Shown: positions 25,238 through 33,636 of the stretch, one piece after another
Position numbering within the stretch: the stretch's first letter is position 1
Layout: the number at the start of each line of letters is the position of its first letter
Assembly (NCBI RefSeq): GCF_019891395.1
Contig: NZ_CP078143.1
Span: 3,485,001 to 3,549,000, forward strand
From: Nitratireductor kimnyeongensis
GTDB taxonomy: Bacteria > Pseudomonadota > Alphaproteobacteria > Rhizobiales > Rhizobiaceae
Direction: 5' to 3'
Length of the DNA: 64,000 bases
Notes under the pieces: generated by a model
Database searches by the model: none
The model's input: only the letters and a program-made list of their open reading frames with translations
What the model was told of the DNA's origin: nothing
Position numbers and translations under genes: made by a program

Positions 25238-26338
25238 ATGGCTTTAGGTGACAATGTCGCATCCGCGCCAGAATGGCGCCTGCGGGCCGAGGTTGACGGA
25301 GACCGTTCGGCCCGCGCGCGTGCGGTCATTTTGGGGCTTGTCCTGCTTTATCTTTTCCTGTTTCTGACCAGCCTCGGTTCGGGCGCATCCGATACATCGT
25401 TCTGGAGCGTGTTTTCTGGATGGCTGGGCGGAGGGGCGGATAGCCTTCCGCTGCGCGACCGCGTGGTGATCTGGGATATCCGTCTGCCGCGCGTGGTTCT
25501 GGGAAGCCTGATCGGCGCCTCGCTGGCCGTGTCCGGCGCAGTCATGCAGGGCCTGTTTCGCAATCCATTGGCCGATCCGGGCATCGTCGGTGTAGGCTCC
25601 GGTGCGGGGCTTGGCGCGATAACCGTAATCGTTCTTGGCAACACGGTGCTGGCACCGGTGATTGGCATTTTCGGAATCTACGCACTTCCGCTTGCCGCGT
25701 TCTTCGGCGGGGTCGTGTCAACGCTGCTTCTTTATCGGGTTGCGACGCGCCGTGGCCAGACCTCGATTGCCACCATGCTTTTGGCGGGTATCGCGCTCGG
25801 CGCCTTGGCCGGTGCCCTATCGGGCATCCTTGTCTATCTCGCTGACGACCAGGAATTGCGAGACCTGACCTTCTGGGGGCTCGGCTCGCTGGCGGGCGCA
25901 AGCTGGGCAAAAATATGGGCGTCCGGACCGATCATCCTCGCAGCTCTGGCGGCTGCGCCGTTTCTGGCGCGTGGCCTCGATGCCATGGTTTTGGGTGAGG
26001 CGACGGCGAACCATCTTGGCGTGCGCGTCCAACGGGTGAAGAACTGCGCTGTCTTGACGGTTGCGGCAGCCACAGGCGCCTCCGTTGCAGTGGCAGGCGG
26101 CATCGGGTTCGTGGGGATCGTCGTGCCGCATCTCCTGCGCCTGACCATCGGTCCCGAACATCGCTACCTGTTGCCGGCCTCGGCGCTTTTGGGAGCCTGC
26201 CTTCTTCTGTTGGCTGACGCGGCAAGCCGCATGGTTGTCGCACCCGCCGAACTGCCGATCGGCATTGTCACCGCAACGCTCGGTGCGCCATTTTTTCTAT
26301 GGATATTGCTTCGCCAGAGGGGGCTTCTTGATCTGTAA
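25238..26338 (+). CDS. hmuU: haem ABC transporter permease HmuU
   Basis: A 366-residue FecCD/BtuC-family permease with about ten membrane helices. Family motifs include IRLPRVVLGSLIGASLAVSG, QGLFRNPLADPGIVGVGSG and the coupling-helix region GGIGFVGIVVPHLLRL. It forms the inner-membrane channel through which haem from HmuT enters the cytoplasm, powered by HmuV. The gene starts one base after hmuT and its TAA overlaps the hmuV ATG (TAATG), so the two are translationally coupled. Confidence 0.94.
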   Translation: MALGDNVASAPEWRLRAEVDGDRSARARAVILGLVLLYLFLFLTSLGSGASDTSFWSVFSGWLGGGADSLPLRDRVVIWDIRLPRVVLGSLIGASLAVSGAVMQGLFRNPLADPGIVGVGSGAGLGAITVIVLGNTVLAPVIGIFGIYALPLAAFFGGVVSTLLLYRVATRRGQTSIATMLLAGIALGALAGALSGILVYLADDQELRDLTFWGLGSLAGASWAKIWASGPIILAALAAAPFLARGLDAMVLGEATANHLGVRVQRVKNCAVLTVAAATGASVAVAGGIGFVGIVVPHLLRLTIGPEHRYLLPASALLGACLLLLADAASRMVVAPAELPIGIVTATLGAPFFLWILLRQRGLLDL

Positions 26339-27150
26339 TGGCGATCGATATCGATAATCTTTCAGTGTGGCTCGGCCGCACACAGGTTGTTCGCAATGTA
26401 AGCCTGTCGGTCAAACCGGGAGCCGTTACCGCTATTGTCGGCCCCAACGGGTCGGGCAAAACCACGTTATTGAGGGCGGTGTCCGGCGATCTGCCGTTTC
26501 GAGGCGATGTGCGGATAAACGGCGAGACCTTGCAGGACATGCAGCCATGGCACGCCGCCGCGCATCGGGCCGTGCTGCCTCAGGCAAGTTCGCTGTCATT
26601 CCCCTATACGGTGCGCGAGGTGGTGAAGCTTGGCCTCCTGGGCGGTCGCTCCGGAGCCAGTCCGGCGGAAGAAAAGCGGTTGCCGGAAAAGGCGCTCGAA
26701 CGTGTGGACCTGGCGGGGTTTGCCGGGCGGTTTTATCAAGAGCTTTCTGGCGGTGAACAACAGCGTGTCCAACTCGCGCGCGTCCTGTGCCAGGTCTGGA
26801 AGCCGGTGCTCGACGGCCAACCACGCTATCTTCTGCTCGATGAGCCGGTTTCAAGCCTTGATATCAAACATCAGCTGATCATCATGGGCATCGCCGAACA
26901 GTTCGCCGCCTCCGGCGGTGGTGTGCTTGCGGTTCTGCACGACCTTAATCTCACGGCGCGCTTTGCCGATCAGGTGGCCATGATGCATCGCGGAACGCTT
27001 GTCGCTTCCGGTGCGCCGAACGAGGTGTTCAACGACGAACTCGTTTCCGATGTCTTTGATTGCCGGATTCAGGTGGGTGTTCCGCCTGCCGAGAATCGGC
27101 CCTATGTGTTGCCGCAATCCGCCCAGATCACATTCAAATCGTCATTCTGA
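26338..27150 (+). CDS. hmuV: haem ABC transporter ATPase HmuV
   Basis: A 270-residue ABC ATPase. Walker A is GPNGSGKTT near residue 40, the signature is LSGGEQQR, and Walker B is YLLLDEP. It is a soluble subunit that energises HmuU. The family length and the loop AAHRAVLPQASSLSFPYTV match HmuV/FecE. It is the last gene of the hmu operon and converges on rirA, with two small hairpins between. Confidence 0.94.
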   Translation: MAIDIDNLSVWLGRTQVVRNVSLSVKPGAVTAIVGPNGSGKTTLLRAVSGDLPFRGDVRINGETLQDMQPWHAAAHRAVLPQASSLSFPYTVREVVKLGLLGGRSGASPAEEKRLPEKALERVDLAGFAGRFYQELSGGEQQRVQLARVLCQVWKPVLDGQPRYLLLDEPVSSLDIKHQLIIMGIAEQFAASGGGVLAVLHDLNLTARFADQVAMMHRGTLVASGAPNEVFNDELVSDVFDCRIQVGVPPAENRPYVLPQSAQITFKSSF

Positions 27151-27160
27151 CGAAGAATGA
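27142..27160. terminator. hairpin at the hmuV stop
   Basis: A 7-base stem with a 5-base loop (TCATTCT, GACGA, AGAATGA) overlaps the hmuV stop codon. No T-tract follows, so termination is uncertain. Confidence 0.4.
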
Positions 27161-27167
27161 TGATTGT

Positions 27168-27183
27168 GGAGGGCAACCCCTCC
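27168..27183. terminator. short hairpin between hmuV and rirA
   Basis: GGAGGG and CCCTCC form a 6-base stem around the loop CAAC, just after the stop of rirA (which reads the other way) and shortly after hmuV. It may serve as a shared weak terminator for the convergent genes. Confidence 0.4.
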
Positions 27184-27187
27184 TAAA

Positions 27188-27649
27188 TCAACGTGCGGTA
27201 GCACGTTCGGGTAAATCATCGAGGCCAAGTCGTAATCGCATATCCGGTCTGGCGACCGCGAGATCGCTGATCGTGTAGCCGGCCAGTACTTCGAAAAAGG
27301 CGTTCAGAGCCTTGCGCAGCGCTTCATTCAGGCCGCAGCTTTCAACCAGCGGGCAATCGGTTTCGTCATTCTCGAAACACTCTGCCATTGCGAAATTGTC
27401 TTCGGTGACCCGAACCACGTCGAACAGCGTGATTTCCTCGGCGGGTTTTGCCAGACGAACACCGCCATGGCGTCCGCGAACAGTCTCGACAAAGCCGTTC
27501 TCGACAAGTGGCTGCAGGATCTTGAACAGGAAAAGGTCGGACAGGGAGTATGCTTCGGCAATGTCGGAGATGCGGCTGAGCTTGCCTTCATTGGCAGCGC
27601 AATACATCAAAATCCGGATTGCATAATTGGTTTGTCGCGTCAGGCGCAT
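27188..27649 (-). CDS. rirA: iron-responsive Rrf2-family regulator RirA
   Basis: A 153-residue Rrf2 regulator. The N-terminal winged helix begins MRLTRQTNYAIRILMYCAAN and has the family VRGRHGGVRLA wing. The three cysteines that ligate the RirA iron-sulphur cluster are at 91, 99 and 105 (AECFENDETDCPLVESCGL), the positions known for rhizobial RirA. With iron it represses uptake genes through IRO boxes. One such box lies upstream of rirA itself and another between hmuR and hmuP, so autoregulation and control of this haem locus are expected. The gene ends the iron region and is convergent with hmuV. Confidence 0.94.
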   Translation of the reverse strand: MRLTRQTNYAIRILMYCAANEGKLSRISDIAEAYSLSDLFLFKILQPLVENGFVETVRGRHGGVRLAKPAEEITLFDVVRVTEDNFAMAECFENDETDCPLVESCGLNEALRKALNAFFEVLAGYTISDLAVARPDMRLRLGLDDLPERATAR

Positions 27650-27690
27650 AACAGTCCTCTCACATATCGTTCCCGCAATATGGCTTATTG

Positions 27691-27707
27691 TTTAGAATAA
27701 TTCCAGA
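27691..27707. promoter_or_regulatory. ICE-like (Irr) site upstream of rirA
   Basis: TTTAGAATAATTCCAGA is an imperfect inverted repeat resembling the Irr iron-control element, whose form is TTTAGAA, a short spacer, then TTCTAAA. The left arm matches fully; the right arm matches five of seven. It lies 42 bases upstream of the rirA start, a place where Irr control of rirA would act. No irr gene is in the window. Confidence 0.4.
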
Positions 27708-27724
27708 GTGAGTCTGGTGAAATC

Positions 27725-27739
27725 TGATAAAATTAATCA
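27725..27739. promoter_or_regulatory. RirA operator (IRO box) upstream of rirA
   Basis: TGATAAAATTAATCA is an exact TGA-N9-TCA IRO box 76 bases upstream of the rirA start. It is the second exact copy in the iron region and suggests RirA represses its own gene. The remainder of the 27740-27922 gap shows no further feature apart from the approach to the MaoC gene. Confidence 0.65.
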
Positions 27740-27922
27740 ACTTTATAGTGATCGAAGCTCCCGCCGAGATTTCTGGTGTGAGCGCGCCTGCCTTGTTATT
27801 CGTGTTGCGATGCACAATATTCGGTCGTTTGCGGCAATCGGTCGAGGGTGAAGCCAGCGTAGGAGCTTTCTCCCAGCGACCGTAGGCACTGGCAGAAGAA
27901 TGATTTCAGAAAGGCGAAGTCC

Positions 27923-28387
27923 ATGAACGCGCATGTGTTGGAAGCAGAGATCGGCGGGGGTCCCATGGTCTCCGACTGGGTGGTCGTGGATCAGTCCATG
28001 ATCGACCGTTTTGCTGACTGCACCAATGATCACCAGTGGATCCATGTGGATCGGGAGCGCACGGAGCGGGAAAGCCCTTTCGGCAAGCCCGTGGCGCACG
28101 GGTTTCTCACGCTGTCGCTCTTATCGAGCTTGTCTTACGAGTGCGGCGCATGGCCGGTGCATCTCGGCACCATCATCAATTACGGGCTCGACAAGCTGCG
28201 CTTTCTGTCACCCGTCAAGGCGGGCAGCCGGGTGCGTCTGCGCACGACGCTGAAGAGCGTGGATGAAAAAGCGCCGGGCCGGTATCTCGTTCGTCATCAT
28301 GGCGAGGTGGAGATCGAGGGTGAGGAAACGCCAGCCCTCGTCGCCGAAACGATCATCATGCTTATTCTCGAAGAAAAGGCCGCCTGA
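27923..28387 (+). CDS. MaoC-family dehydratase ((R)-specific enoyl-CoA hydratase type)
   Basis: A 154-residue single hot-dog-fold protein of the MaoC family. The hydratase-2 motif is clear: DRFADCTNDHQWIHVD supplies Asp and His, then SPFGKPVAHGFLTLSLL. Such enzymes hydrate or dehydrate (R)-3-hydroxyacyl-CoA, feeding beta-oxidation intermediates to polyester synthesis or fatty acid pathways. It stands alone, after a 273-base gap that belongs to rirA regulation, and faces the GST gene. The start is the ATG at 27923; physiological substrate is unknown. Confidence 0.88.
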   Translation: MNAHVLEAEIGGGPMVSDWVVVDQSMIDRFADCTNDHQWIHVDRERTERESPFGKPVAHGFLTLSLLSSLSYECGAWPVHLGTIINYGLDKLRFLSPVKAGSRVRLRTTLKSVDEKAPGRYLVRHHGEVEIEGEETPALVAETIIMLILEEKAA

Positions 28388-28406
28388 GCGGCCCATTCTC
28401 TAAATC

Positions 28407-29057
28407 CTATTCGGCGTCGGGCTGATTCATGGGAGCGGCTTGCTGGAATGGCTCCAGCGCCATGCAGGCATCGTTGATGCGCTGGATGGTGGGGTAGGGC
28501 GTCATGTCAACGGCGAAGCGCTTGTTGTTGGTGACCTGTCCGACCAGGCATATGTCGGCCATGCCCGGCGTGTCACCATGACAGAACCTGCCGGTCTCGG
28601 CGCTTTCGGCCAGCATCTTCTCCAGCGGCTCGAATGTCGCGTTCACCCAGTGGCGGAACCAGGAGCCGATGTCCCCATCGTCTGCGCCATAGCGCTCTCT
28701 CAATGCGTTCAGAATGCGCAGATTGTTCACGGGATGAATATCGCAGGCGATCATTTGAGAAAGCATGCGCACCCGTGCGCGCCCGGACGGATCTGAGGGC
28801 AGGAGCGGGGGCTCCGGCACCATCTCGTCGAGAAATTCCATGATGGCCATGGATTGCGCGATCATCGCGCCGTCGCTCCACACGAGTGCGGGCACGAGGC
28901 CCTGGGGATTGACCGAGAGATAGGCTTCGCCGTGATGTTCACCATGCCGCAGATGATGGGCGGTATAGCGATAATCGATGTCCTTCATCGCAAGCGCGAT
29001 GCGCACCCGGTAGGAGGTGGAGGACCGGAAATAGCTGTGCAGGATGATCTCGCTCAT
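28407..29057 (-). CDS. zeta-class glutathione transferase: maleylacetoacetate/maleylpyruvate isomerase
   Basis: A 216-residue GST. The zeta-class active-site motif SSTSYRVRIAL is at residues 12-22, and the N-terminal thioredoxin-like domain includes NPQGLVPALVW. The C-terminal domain contains FCHGDTPGMADICLV. Enzymes with this motif isomerise maleylacetoacetate (homogentisate pathway) or maleylpyruvate (gentisate pathway) using glutathione. It begins one base after the stop of the FAH-family hydrolase gene, the expected next enzyme, which supports a two-step ring-cleavage module. No dioxygenase is in the window, so the pathway stays open. Confidence 0.85.
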   Translation of the reverse strand: MSEIILHSYFRSSTSYRVRIALAMKDIDYRYTAHHLRHGEHHGEAYLSVNPQGLVPALVWSDGAMIAQSMAIMEFLDEMVPEPPLLPSDPSGRARVRMLSQMIACDIHPVNNLRILNALRERYGADDGDIGSWFRHWVNATFEPLEKMLAESAETGRFCHGDTPGMADICLVGQVTNNKRFAVDMTPYPTIQRINDACMALEPFQQAAPMNQPDAE

Positions 29058-29058
29058 C

Positions 29059-29754
29059 TCACGCCTCGCCGATGGTGATGGCGATCTCACCGATACCGTC
29101 GACGCCGCCTTCGAGCTGATCTCCCGGCTGGATAGCACCGACGCCGGCAGGCGTTCCGGTGTAGATTAGATCACCGGCCTTCAGTTCCATGGCCTGGCTG
29201 CACAGTGCAATCACATCGGCGACCGGCCAGATCAGCTCGTCGAGATTGCCTTCCTGCCGGATCTCGCCATTGACCGCAAGCCACACGCGGCCCTCGGATG
29301 GGTGGCCGATCTCGGAGACTGGCGCGATGGGACCGCAGGGGGACGAGCGGTCGAACGCCTTGCCCCAGTCCCATGGCCGGCCTTTTTTCTTGGCTTCTCC
29401 CTGAAGATCACGGCGTGTGAGATCGAGGCCGACAGCATAGCCGTAGACGTGGTCGAGCGAATTGGCCGGATCAATGTCGCTGCCGCCTTTGCCGATGGCG
29501 ACGACCATTTCGATCTCATGGTGAAGATCTCTTGTCAGGCTGGGATAGGGAACGACCGTTTCGGAATCGACCACCGCGTCAGCGGGTTTGGTGAAGAAGA
29601 AGGGCGGCTCGCGGTCCGGCTCATGGCCCATTTCCCGGGCATGGGCGGCATAGTTGCGCCCCACGCAGAAGATGCGCCGCACGGGAAAGCGTGCCTCGGT
29701 GCCTGCAATGGCAACGGAAGGCTGGCTGGCGGGCGGAAAAACGAAATCGGCCAT
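29059..29754 (-). CDS. fumarylacetoacetate hydrolase family protein (fumarylpyruvate hydrolase type)
   Basis: A 231-residue FAH-family hydrolase. Family signatures are CVGRNYAAHAREMG, FFFTKPADAVV, the metal-binding DLHHEIEMVVAIG and LIYTGTPAGVGAIQPGD. The short length, without the N-terminal domain of true fumarylacetoacetase, fits fumarylpyruvate hydrolases such as NagK. It splits fumarylpyruvate or a related acyl-pyruvate in the cytoplasm. It is followed one base later by the zeta GST. The palindromic element at 29833-30094 lies just upstream of its start. Confidence 0.87.
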   Translation of the reverse strand: MADFVFPPASQPSVAIAGTEARFPVRRIFCVGRNYAAHAREMGHEPDREPPFFFTKPADAVVDSETVVPYPSLTRDLHHEIEMVVAIGKGGSDIDPANSLDHVYGYAVGLDLTRRDLQGEAKKKGRPWDWGKAFDRSSPCGPIAPVSEIGHPSEGRVWLAVNGEIRQEGNLDELIWPVADVIALCSQAMELKAGDLIYTGTPAGVGAIQPGDQLEGGVDGIGEIAITIGEA

Positions 29755-29832
29755 GAAATTCTCCCAGGTGACTGCGAAGAAGAGATGGCCGAATTGACGC
29801 TCCGGGGCAAGGCCCCGAAGCGCCAGAGTCTA

Positions 29833-30094
29833 GGGTCAGGACCTACTAATATGGCCACAATGGCGTTCGATAGACCAAGAGATGCAAGGAAAAGCCCGCA
29901 GAGCGGGGCCTTTCCCCGGTAAAGGGGGTGACGCGGCAGGCCGCCGGTCTATCGAGCGTCCTTCGGATCGGCCTGATCAGCACGGGCTACTTTGTCACAA
30001 GGCCTTGAAAGACATGAAGTCTACCTGCGGCCTTGCTTCGCTTATCCGCACAGATCAGGCCGACCATTGCGGCCATATTAGTAGGTCCTGACCC
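29833..30094. repeat. 262-base element with 31-base terminal inverted repeats and nested palindromes
   Basis: The ends, 29833-29863 and 30064-30094, are inverted repeats matching at 30 of 31 bases; they open GGGTCAGGACCTACTAATAT. Directly inside, two further pairs abut: 29864-29876 with 29946-29958 (12 of 13), and 29968-29978 with 30053-30063 (11 of 11). The left arm holds a third, imperfect hairpin near 29888-29915. The whole can fold into a three-way structure. It carries no open frame I believe in. It fills the 346-base gap between the FAH gene and doeD, and looks like a MITE or a rhizobial palindromic repeat. I see no target duplication. Confidence 0.8.
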
Positions 30095-30100
30095 TCGAGA

Positions 30101-31477
30101 TCAGCCCTTGAAGACGCTCTTCACGGCTTGGGCGGTGGCATCGACGATCGTGTCTGCCTCTTCGCGCGTCAGGCAGAGGGGGGGCGCGAAGCCCAGAATG
30201 TCGCCCTGCGGCATGGCGCGGCCGATGACGCCCTGTTCAAGAAGGGCTGCGGCCATCTGCGGGCCAATCTTGTCGGACGCGTCGAAGAACTGGCGGCTCT
30301 CACGCTCCTTCACGAACTCGACGGCGCACAGCAGGCCTTCGCCGCGCACTTCGCCGACATGGGCATGGTCGCCGATGGCGTCACGCATGGCGTTGACGAA
30401 ATATGCGCCCGTCTCGCCGGCGTTCTTGACGAGGCCGAGCTTGTCGACCAGTTCGAGATTGGCAATGCCGGCAGCCGCACCGATGGGATGGGCCGAATAG
30501 GTCCAGCCATGGCCGATGGGGCCGTTTTCATCCGTGCCGCGCTCGAGCACGTCCCACATCTTCTTGCCAACGATGGAGCCGGAAAGCGGCGCATAGGCAG
30601 AGGTGAGGCCCTTGGCGATGGTGATGAGGTCGGGTTCCATGTCGTAGTGAATGGAGCCGAACATGGAGCCGAGGCGACCAAAGCCGGTCACCACCTCGTC
30701 TGCGACGAGCAGGATGTCGTGCTTACGCAGAACCTTCTGGATCGCGACCCAGTATCCGGCCGGTGGCGGCACGATGCCGCCCGTGCCAAGCACAGGCTCA
30801 CCGATGAAGGCGGCGATCGTGTCCGCGCCTTCGCGCTCGATCAGCGCTTCGAGTTCGGCCACGCAATGGGCGGTGAACTGCTCCTCGCTCATGGCGAGGT
30901 CGGGGCGGCGATAGTAATAGGGCGCTTCGGTGTGGACCACCTGGGCAAGCGGCAGGTCGAACTTTTTGTGGAACAGCTCAAGCCCGGTGAGCGAGCCCGT
31001 CATCAGGCCGGAGCCATGATAACCGCGCCAGCGCGAGATGATCTTTTTCTTCTCGGGGCGGCCGAGAATGTTGTTGTAGTACCAGATCAGCTTGACGTTG
31101 GTTTCGTTGGCGTCGGAACCACCAAGGCCGAAATAGACCTTGGACATGTTTTCCGGTGCACGGTCGACGATCATCTTGGCAAGCTTGATGGAGGCCTCCG
31201 TGCCATGGCCCACATAGGCGTGGTAATAGGCAAGCTCCTTGGCCTGCTCGGCAATGGCGTCTGCAATTTCGGTGCGGCCATAGCCGACATTGACGCAATA
31301 AAGGCCGGCAAAGGCATCGAGCAGCTTCTTGCCGTCACGGTCCTCGATATAGACGCCTTTGCCGCCGGTCACGATGCGGTTTGCGCTTTCGCCGCGCGCA
31401 TGCTGGGCCAGATGGGTCGAGGGATGGAAGAAGGCCTCGCGGTCCCACTGGTCGAGTTGGTCGTTCTTCAACAGCAT
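30101..31477 (-). CDS. doeD: class III aminotransferase, probable diaminobutyrate transaminase of ectoine catabolism (DoeD)
   Basis: A 458-residue PLP-dependent class III aminotransferase. The PLP Lys is in DLITIAKGLTSAYAPLSGS; VADEVVTGFGRLGSMFG binds the cofactor, and KIISRWRGYHGSG lies upstream. By position beside doeC, doeX and eutBC it should move the amino group of L-2,4-diaminobutyrate to an acceptor, giving aspartate semialdehyde. On sequence alone it could also be an omega-amino acid or putrescine transaminase. The start is the ATG at 31477, behind CAGGAGAGCGAC. It lies 44 bases after doeC, and its stop is 6 bases from the palindromic element. Confidence 0.83.
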   Translation of the reverse strand: MLLKNDQLDQWDREAFFHPSTHLAQHARGESANRIVTGGKGVYIEDRDGKKLLDAFAGLYCVNVGYGRTEIADAIAEQAKELAYYHAYVGHGTEASIKLAKMIVDRAPENMSKVYFGLGGSDANETNVKLIWYYNNILGRPEKKKIISRWRGYHGSGLMTGSLTGLELFHKKFDLPLAQVVHTEAPYYYRRPDLAMSEEQFTAHCVAELEALIEREGADTIAAFIGEPVLGTGGIVPPPAGYWVAIQKVLRKHDILLVADEVVTGFGRLGSMFGSIHYDMEPDLITIAKGLTSAYAPLSGSIVGKKMWDVLERGTDENGPIGHGWTYSAHPIGAAAGIANLELVDKLGLVKNAGETGAYFVNAMRDAIGDHAHVGEVRGEGLLCAVEFVKERESRQFFDASDKIGPQMAAALLEQGVIGRAMPQGDILGFAPPLCLTREEADTIVDATAQAVKSVFKG

Positions 31478-31521
31478 GTCGCTCTCCTGTTCGTCTTGAA
31501 TTTTGTGTCTTTCAGCGCCGC

Positions 31522-33006
31522 TCAACCGATGTTGCGGCAGACATATTTGATGTTGGTGAAGGCTTCCAGCCCGTGGCGGGAGCCCTCGCGCTCAAGGCCG
31601 GCCTGCTTGACCCCGCCAAAGGGGATGGGCGCGCCGGTGATCTTGGTGCGGTTCACGGCGACCATGCCGAATTCGAGACCGCGTGACAGGCGGGCGATGC
31701 GGTCCGGGTCCCGCGTGTGCAGATAGGCGGCGAGGCCGGTTTCGGTGTCGTTTGCCCTTTCGAGTACGTCAGCTTCGTCGTCGAAGGGGGTGAAGGCGGC
31801 AATCGGCCCAAATGTCTCTTCGCGGAAGATGAGTGCCGTTTCGGGCACATCGGCCAGAACCGTGGGTTGGAAAAAGGTGGGGCCGTGCCGCGACACGTTT
31901 CCGCCTGTTACGAGCCGCGCACCTTTTTCAAGCGCATCGGCGACCTGTTCTTTCTGCTTCGCGACCGCGCGCTTATGGATGAGCGGGCCGATATCGGGAT
32001 CGGTGAGGCCGTTCCCGACCGTCAGTTCCTCGACCTTGCGGGCAAAGGCTGCGACGAAGGCGTCATAGATGGAGCGCTCGATATAGAAGCGGTTGGCGGC
32101 AAGGCAGTCCTGCCCGGACGTAGCGAACTTGGCCGAAAGGGCGCTCTCGACCGCGTGGTCGAGGTCGCAATCGGCATAGGCGATGAAGGGCGCATGGCCG
32201 CCAAGTTCCATGACAAGGCGTTTCACGGTCGGTGCGGACTGTGCGTAGAGCAGGCGGCCGATCTCGGTGGAGCCGGTAAATGAGACGGCGCGCACACGGG
32301 TTGAGGCGGTCATCGCACCGACCACTTCGGCGGCCTTGCCGGTGAGCACGTTGAAGACGCCAGCCGGCACGCCGGCGCGCTCGGCAAGTTCTGCAAGGGC
32401 GAGTGCGGAGAAGGGCGTCTCGGATGACGGGTGTGCGACCACGGTGCAACCGGCAGCAAGGGCGGCTGCCGCCTTGCGGGTGAGCATGGCGGAGGGGAAG
32501 TTCCACGGCGTGACGAGCGCTGCGACACCCACCGGCTCGCGCGAAACCTGCATGTCCGCGCCCGGTAGGTGCGAAGCGACGCTCTCGACCGAAACGCGCT
32601 TGGCTTCCTCGGCGTAGAAGGAGACGAAGGAGGCGGCGTAGTCGATTTCACCGCGTGCCTCCGACAGGGGCTTGCCCTGTTCGAGAACCATGAGATGGGC
32701 GAGGTCCTCTTTTGCTGCGACGATCAGATCGTGCCAGCGCATGAGGATCTGCGCGCGCTCCTGCGGCAGAAGCGTGGCCCATGCCGGAAAGGCTGCGTGA
32801 GCCGCTTCAATGGTTTCATCAACCTGCTCTGCGGTGAGTGCCGGAACGCAGCCGAGCCGCGCGCCATCGGCCGGGTTGAAGACATCCACGACCGGGTCGC
32901 CGGGGGCGGCGATCCAGTGGCCGTTCGCATAGGCGTATTCGCGGAAAAGACGCGGATCGGCGAGGTCGGAAAGGGCGGTTTTCTGAAGAGCTGCAATAGC
33001 GGACAT
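31522..33006 (-). CDS. doeC: aldehyde dehydrogenase, probable aspartate-semialdehyde dehydrogenase (DoeC)
   Basis: A 494-residue NAD-type aldehyde dehydrogenase. It has the VTPWNFPSAML segment, FTGSTEIGRLL, the Glu base in VMELGGHAPF and the catalytic Cys in TSGQDCLAANRFY. In the ectoine pathway it should oxidise aspartate semialdehyde to aspartate; GabD-like activity on succinate semialdehyde is an alternative. It departs from its family at residue 192, where the usual Lys of KPA/KPS is His (VVAHPSSETP). This residue normally contacts the NAD ribose. It lies 127 bases after doeX and 44 before doeD. Confidence 0.83.
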   Translation of the reverse strand: MSAIAALQKTALSDLADPRLFREYAYANGHWIAAPGDPVVDVFNPADGARLGCVPALTAEQVDETIEAAHAAFPAWATLLPQERAQILMRWHDLIVAAKEDLAHLMVLEQGKPLSEARGEIDYAASFVSFYAEEAKRVSVESVASHLPGADMQVSREPVGVAALVTPWNFPSAMLTRKAAAALAAGCTVVAHPSSETPFSALALAELAERAGVPAGVFNVLTGKAAEVVGAMTASTRVRAVSFTGSTEIGRLLYAQSAPTVKRLVMELGGHAPFIAYADCDLDHAVESALSAKFATSGQDCLAANRFYIERSIYDAFVAAFARKVEELTVGNGLTDPDIGPLIHKRAVAKQKEQVADALEKGARLVTGGNVSRHGPTFFQPTVLADVPETALIFREETFGPIAAFTPFDDEADVLERANDTETGLAAYLHTRDPDRIARLSRGLEFGMVAVNRTKITGAPIPFGGVKQAGLEREGSRHGLEAFTNIKYVCRNIG

Positions 33007-33133
33007 CGGCTCACTCCCAAGCGGATTTCCAGTTTATGGATCGACTGGGATTATGCCGTTCGGGCCACCAAATTTTCTGACGATCTTGGCAGGGCGCACC
33101 AAGGTTTCTTCTGAACTTCGTGGCCTGCGCCCA

Positions 33134-33634
33134 CTATTCCTTCTGCGCCGTCTCGTCGGTGTTCACCAGAACGCCGAGCGGAAACGCGCCCGGCTGTTTC
33201 ACCGGCTTGGTGACGATGTAGGTGAAATAGCGCGCAAGACCCACATTCATCTCAAGAAGCCGGTCGACCAGCCGCTGATAGGTGTCGATATCGCGGGCGA
33301 TGATCTGCAGGATATAGTCGAAACCGCCGCCGACGGCCCAGCAGCCAGTAATTTCTTCGATGTCCTGCACGCTGCGCTCGAATCGCTGAAAATCTTCCGC
33401 GCGGTGGCCAGAAAGCTCCGCGGCCATGAAAACGGCGATGTGCGGGGCGAGCTTCGCCAGCGCCACTTCGGCGCGGTAGCCGGTGATGATGCCCGCCTTT
33501 TCGAGGCGTTTCAGCCGCTCCCAGCAGGGGGCAGGCGTGAGGTTCACGCGTTCGGCCAGCGCCGCCTTGGAGATGCGGCCTTCCCTTTGAAGGATACCGA
33601 GAATCTTGAGATCGCGATCGTCGAGCTTGAGCAT
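33134..33634 (-). CDS. doeX: Lrp/AsnC-family regulator DoeX
   Basis: A 166-residue Lrp/AsnC regulator. The DNA-binding wing covers about residues 4-60 (LDDRDLKILGILQREGRISKAAL, then the recognition helix PAPCWERLKRLE), followed by a RAM effector domain with GGGFDYILQIIARDIDTYQRLV. It matches DoeX, the regulator linked to ectoine degradation genes in Halomonas and many proteobacteria, where pathway intermediates such as ADABA or DABA are thought to act as inducers. The start ATG at 33634 is two bases after the eutC stop, so it is co-transcribed with eutBC. Confidence 0.85.
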   Translation of the reverse strand: MLKLDDRDLKILGILQREGRISKAALAERVNLTPAPCWERLKRLEKAGIITGYRAEVALAKLAPHIAVFMAAELSGHRAEDFQRFERSVQDIEEITGCWAVGGGFDYILQIIARDIDTYQRLVDRLLEMNVGLARYFTYIVTKPVKQPGAFPLGVLVNTDETAQKE

Positions 33635-33636
33635 GG

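Noticed and set aside
29833-30094. CRISPR array or tRNA cluster in the gap before doeD
   Set aside because: There are no regularly spaced direct repeats and no tRNA cloverleaf with conserved T-loop; the structure is inverted repeats only.
30128-31726. Plus-strand 532-codon frame opposite doeD
   Set aside because: It is an antisense shadow without similarity and runs into the opposite strand of doeC.
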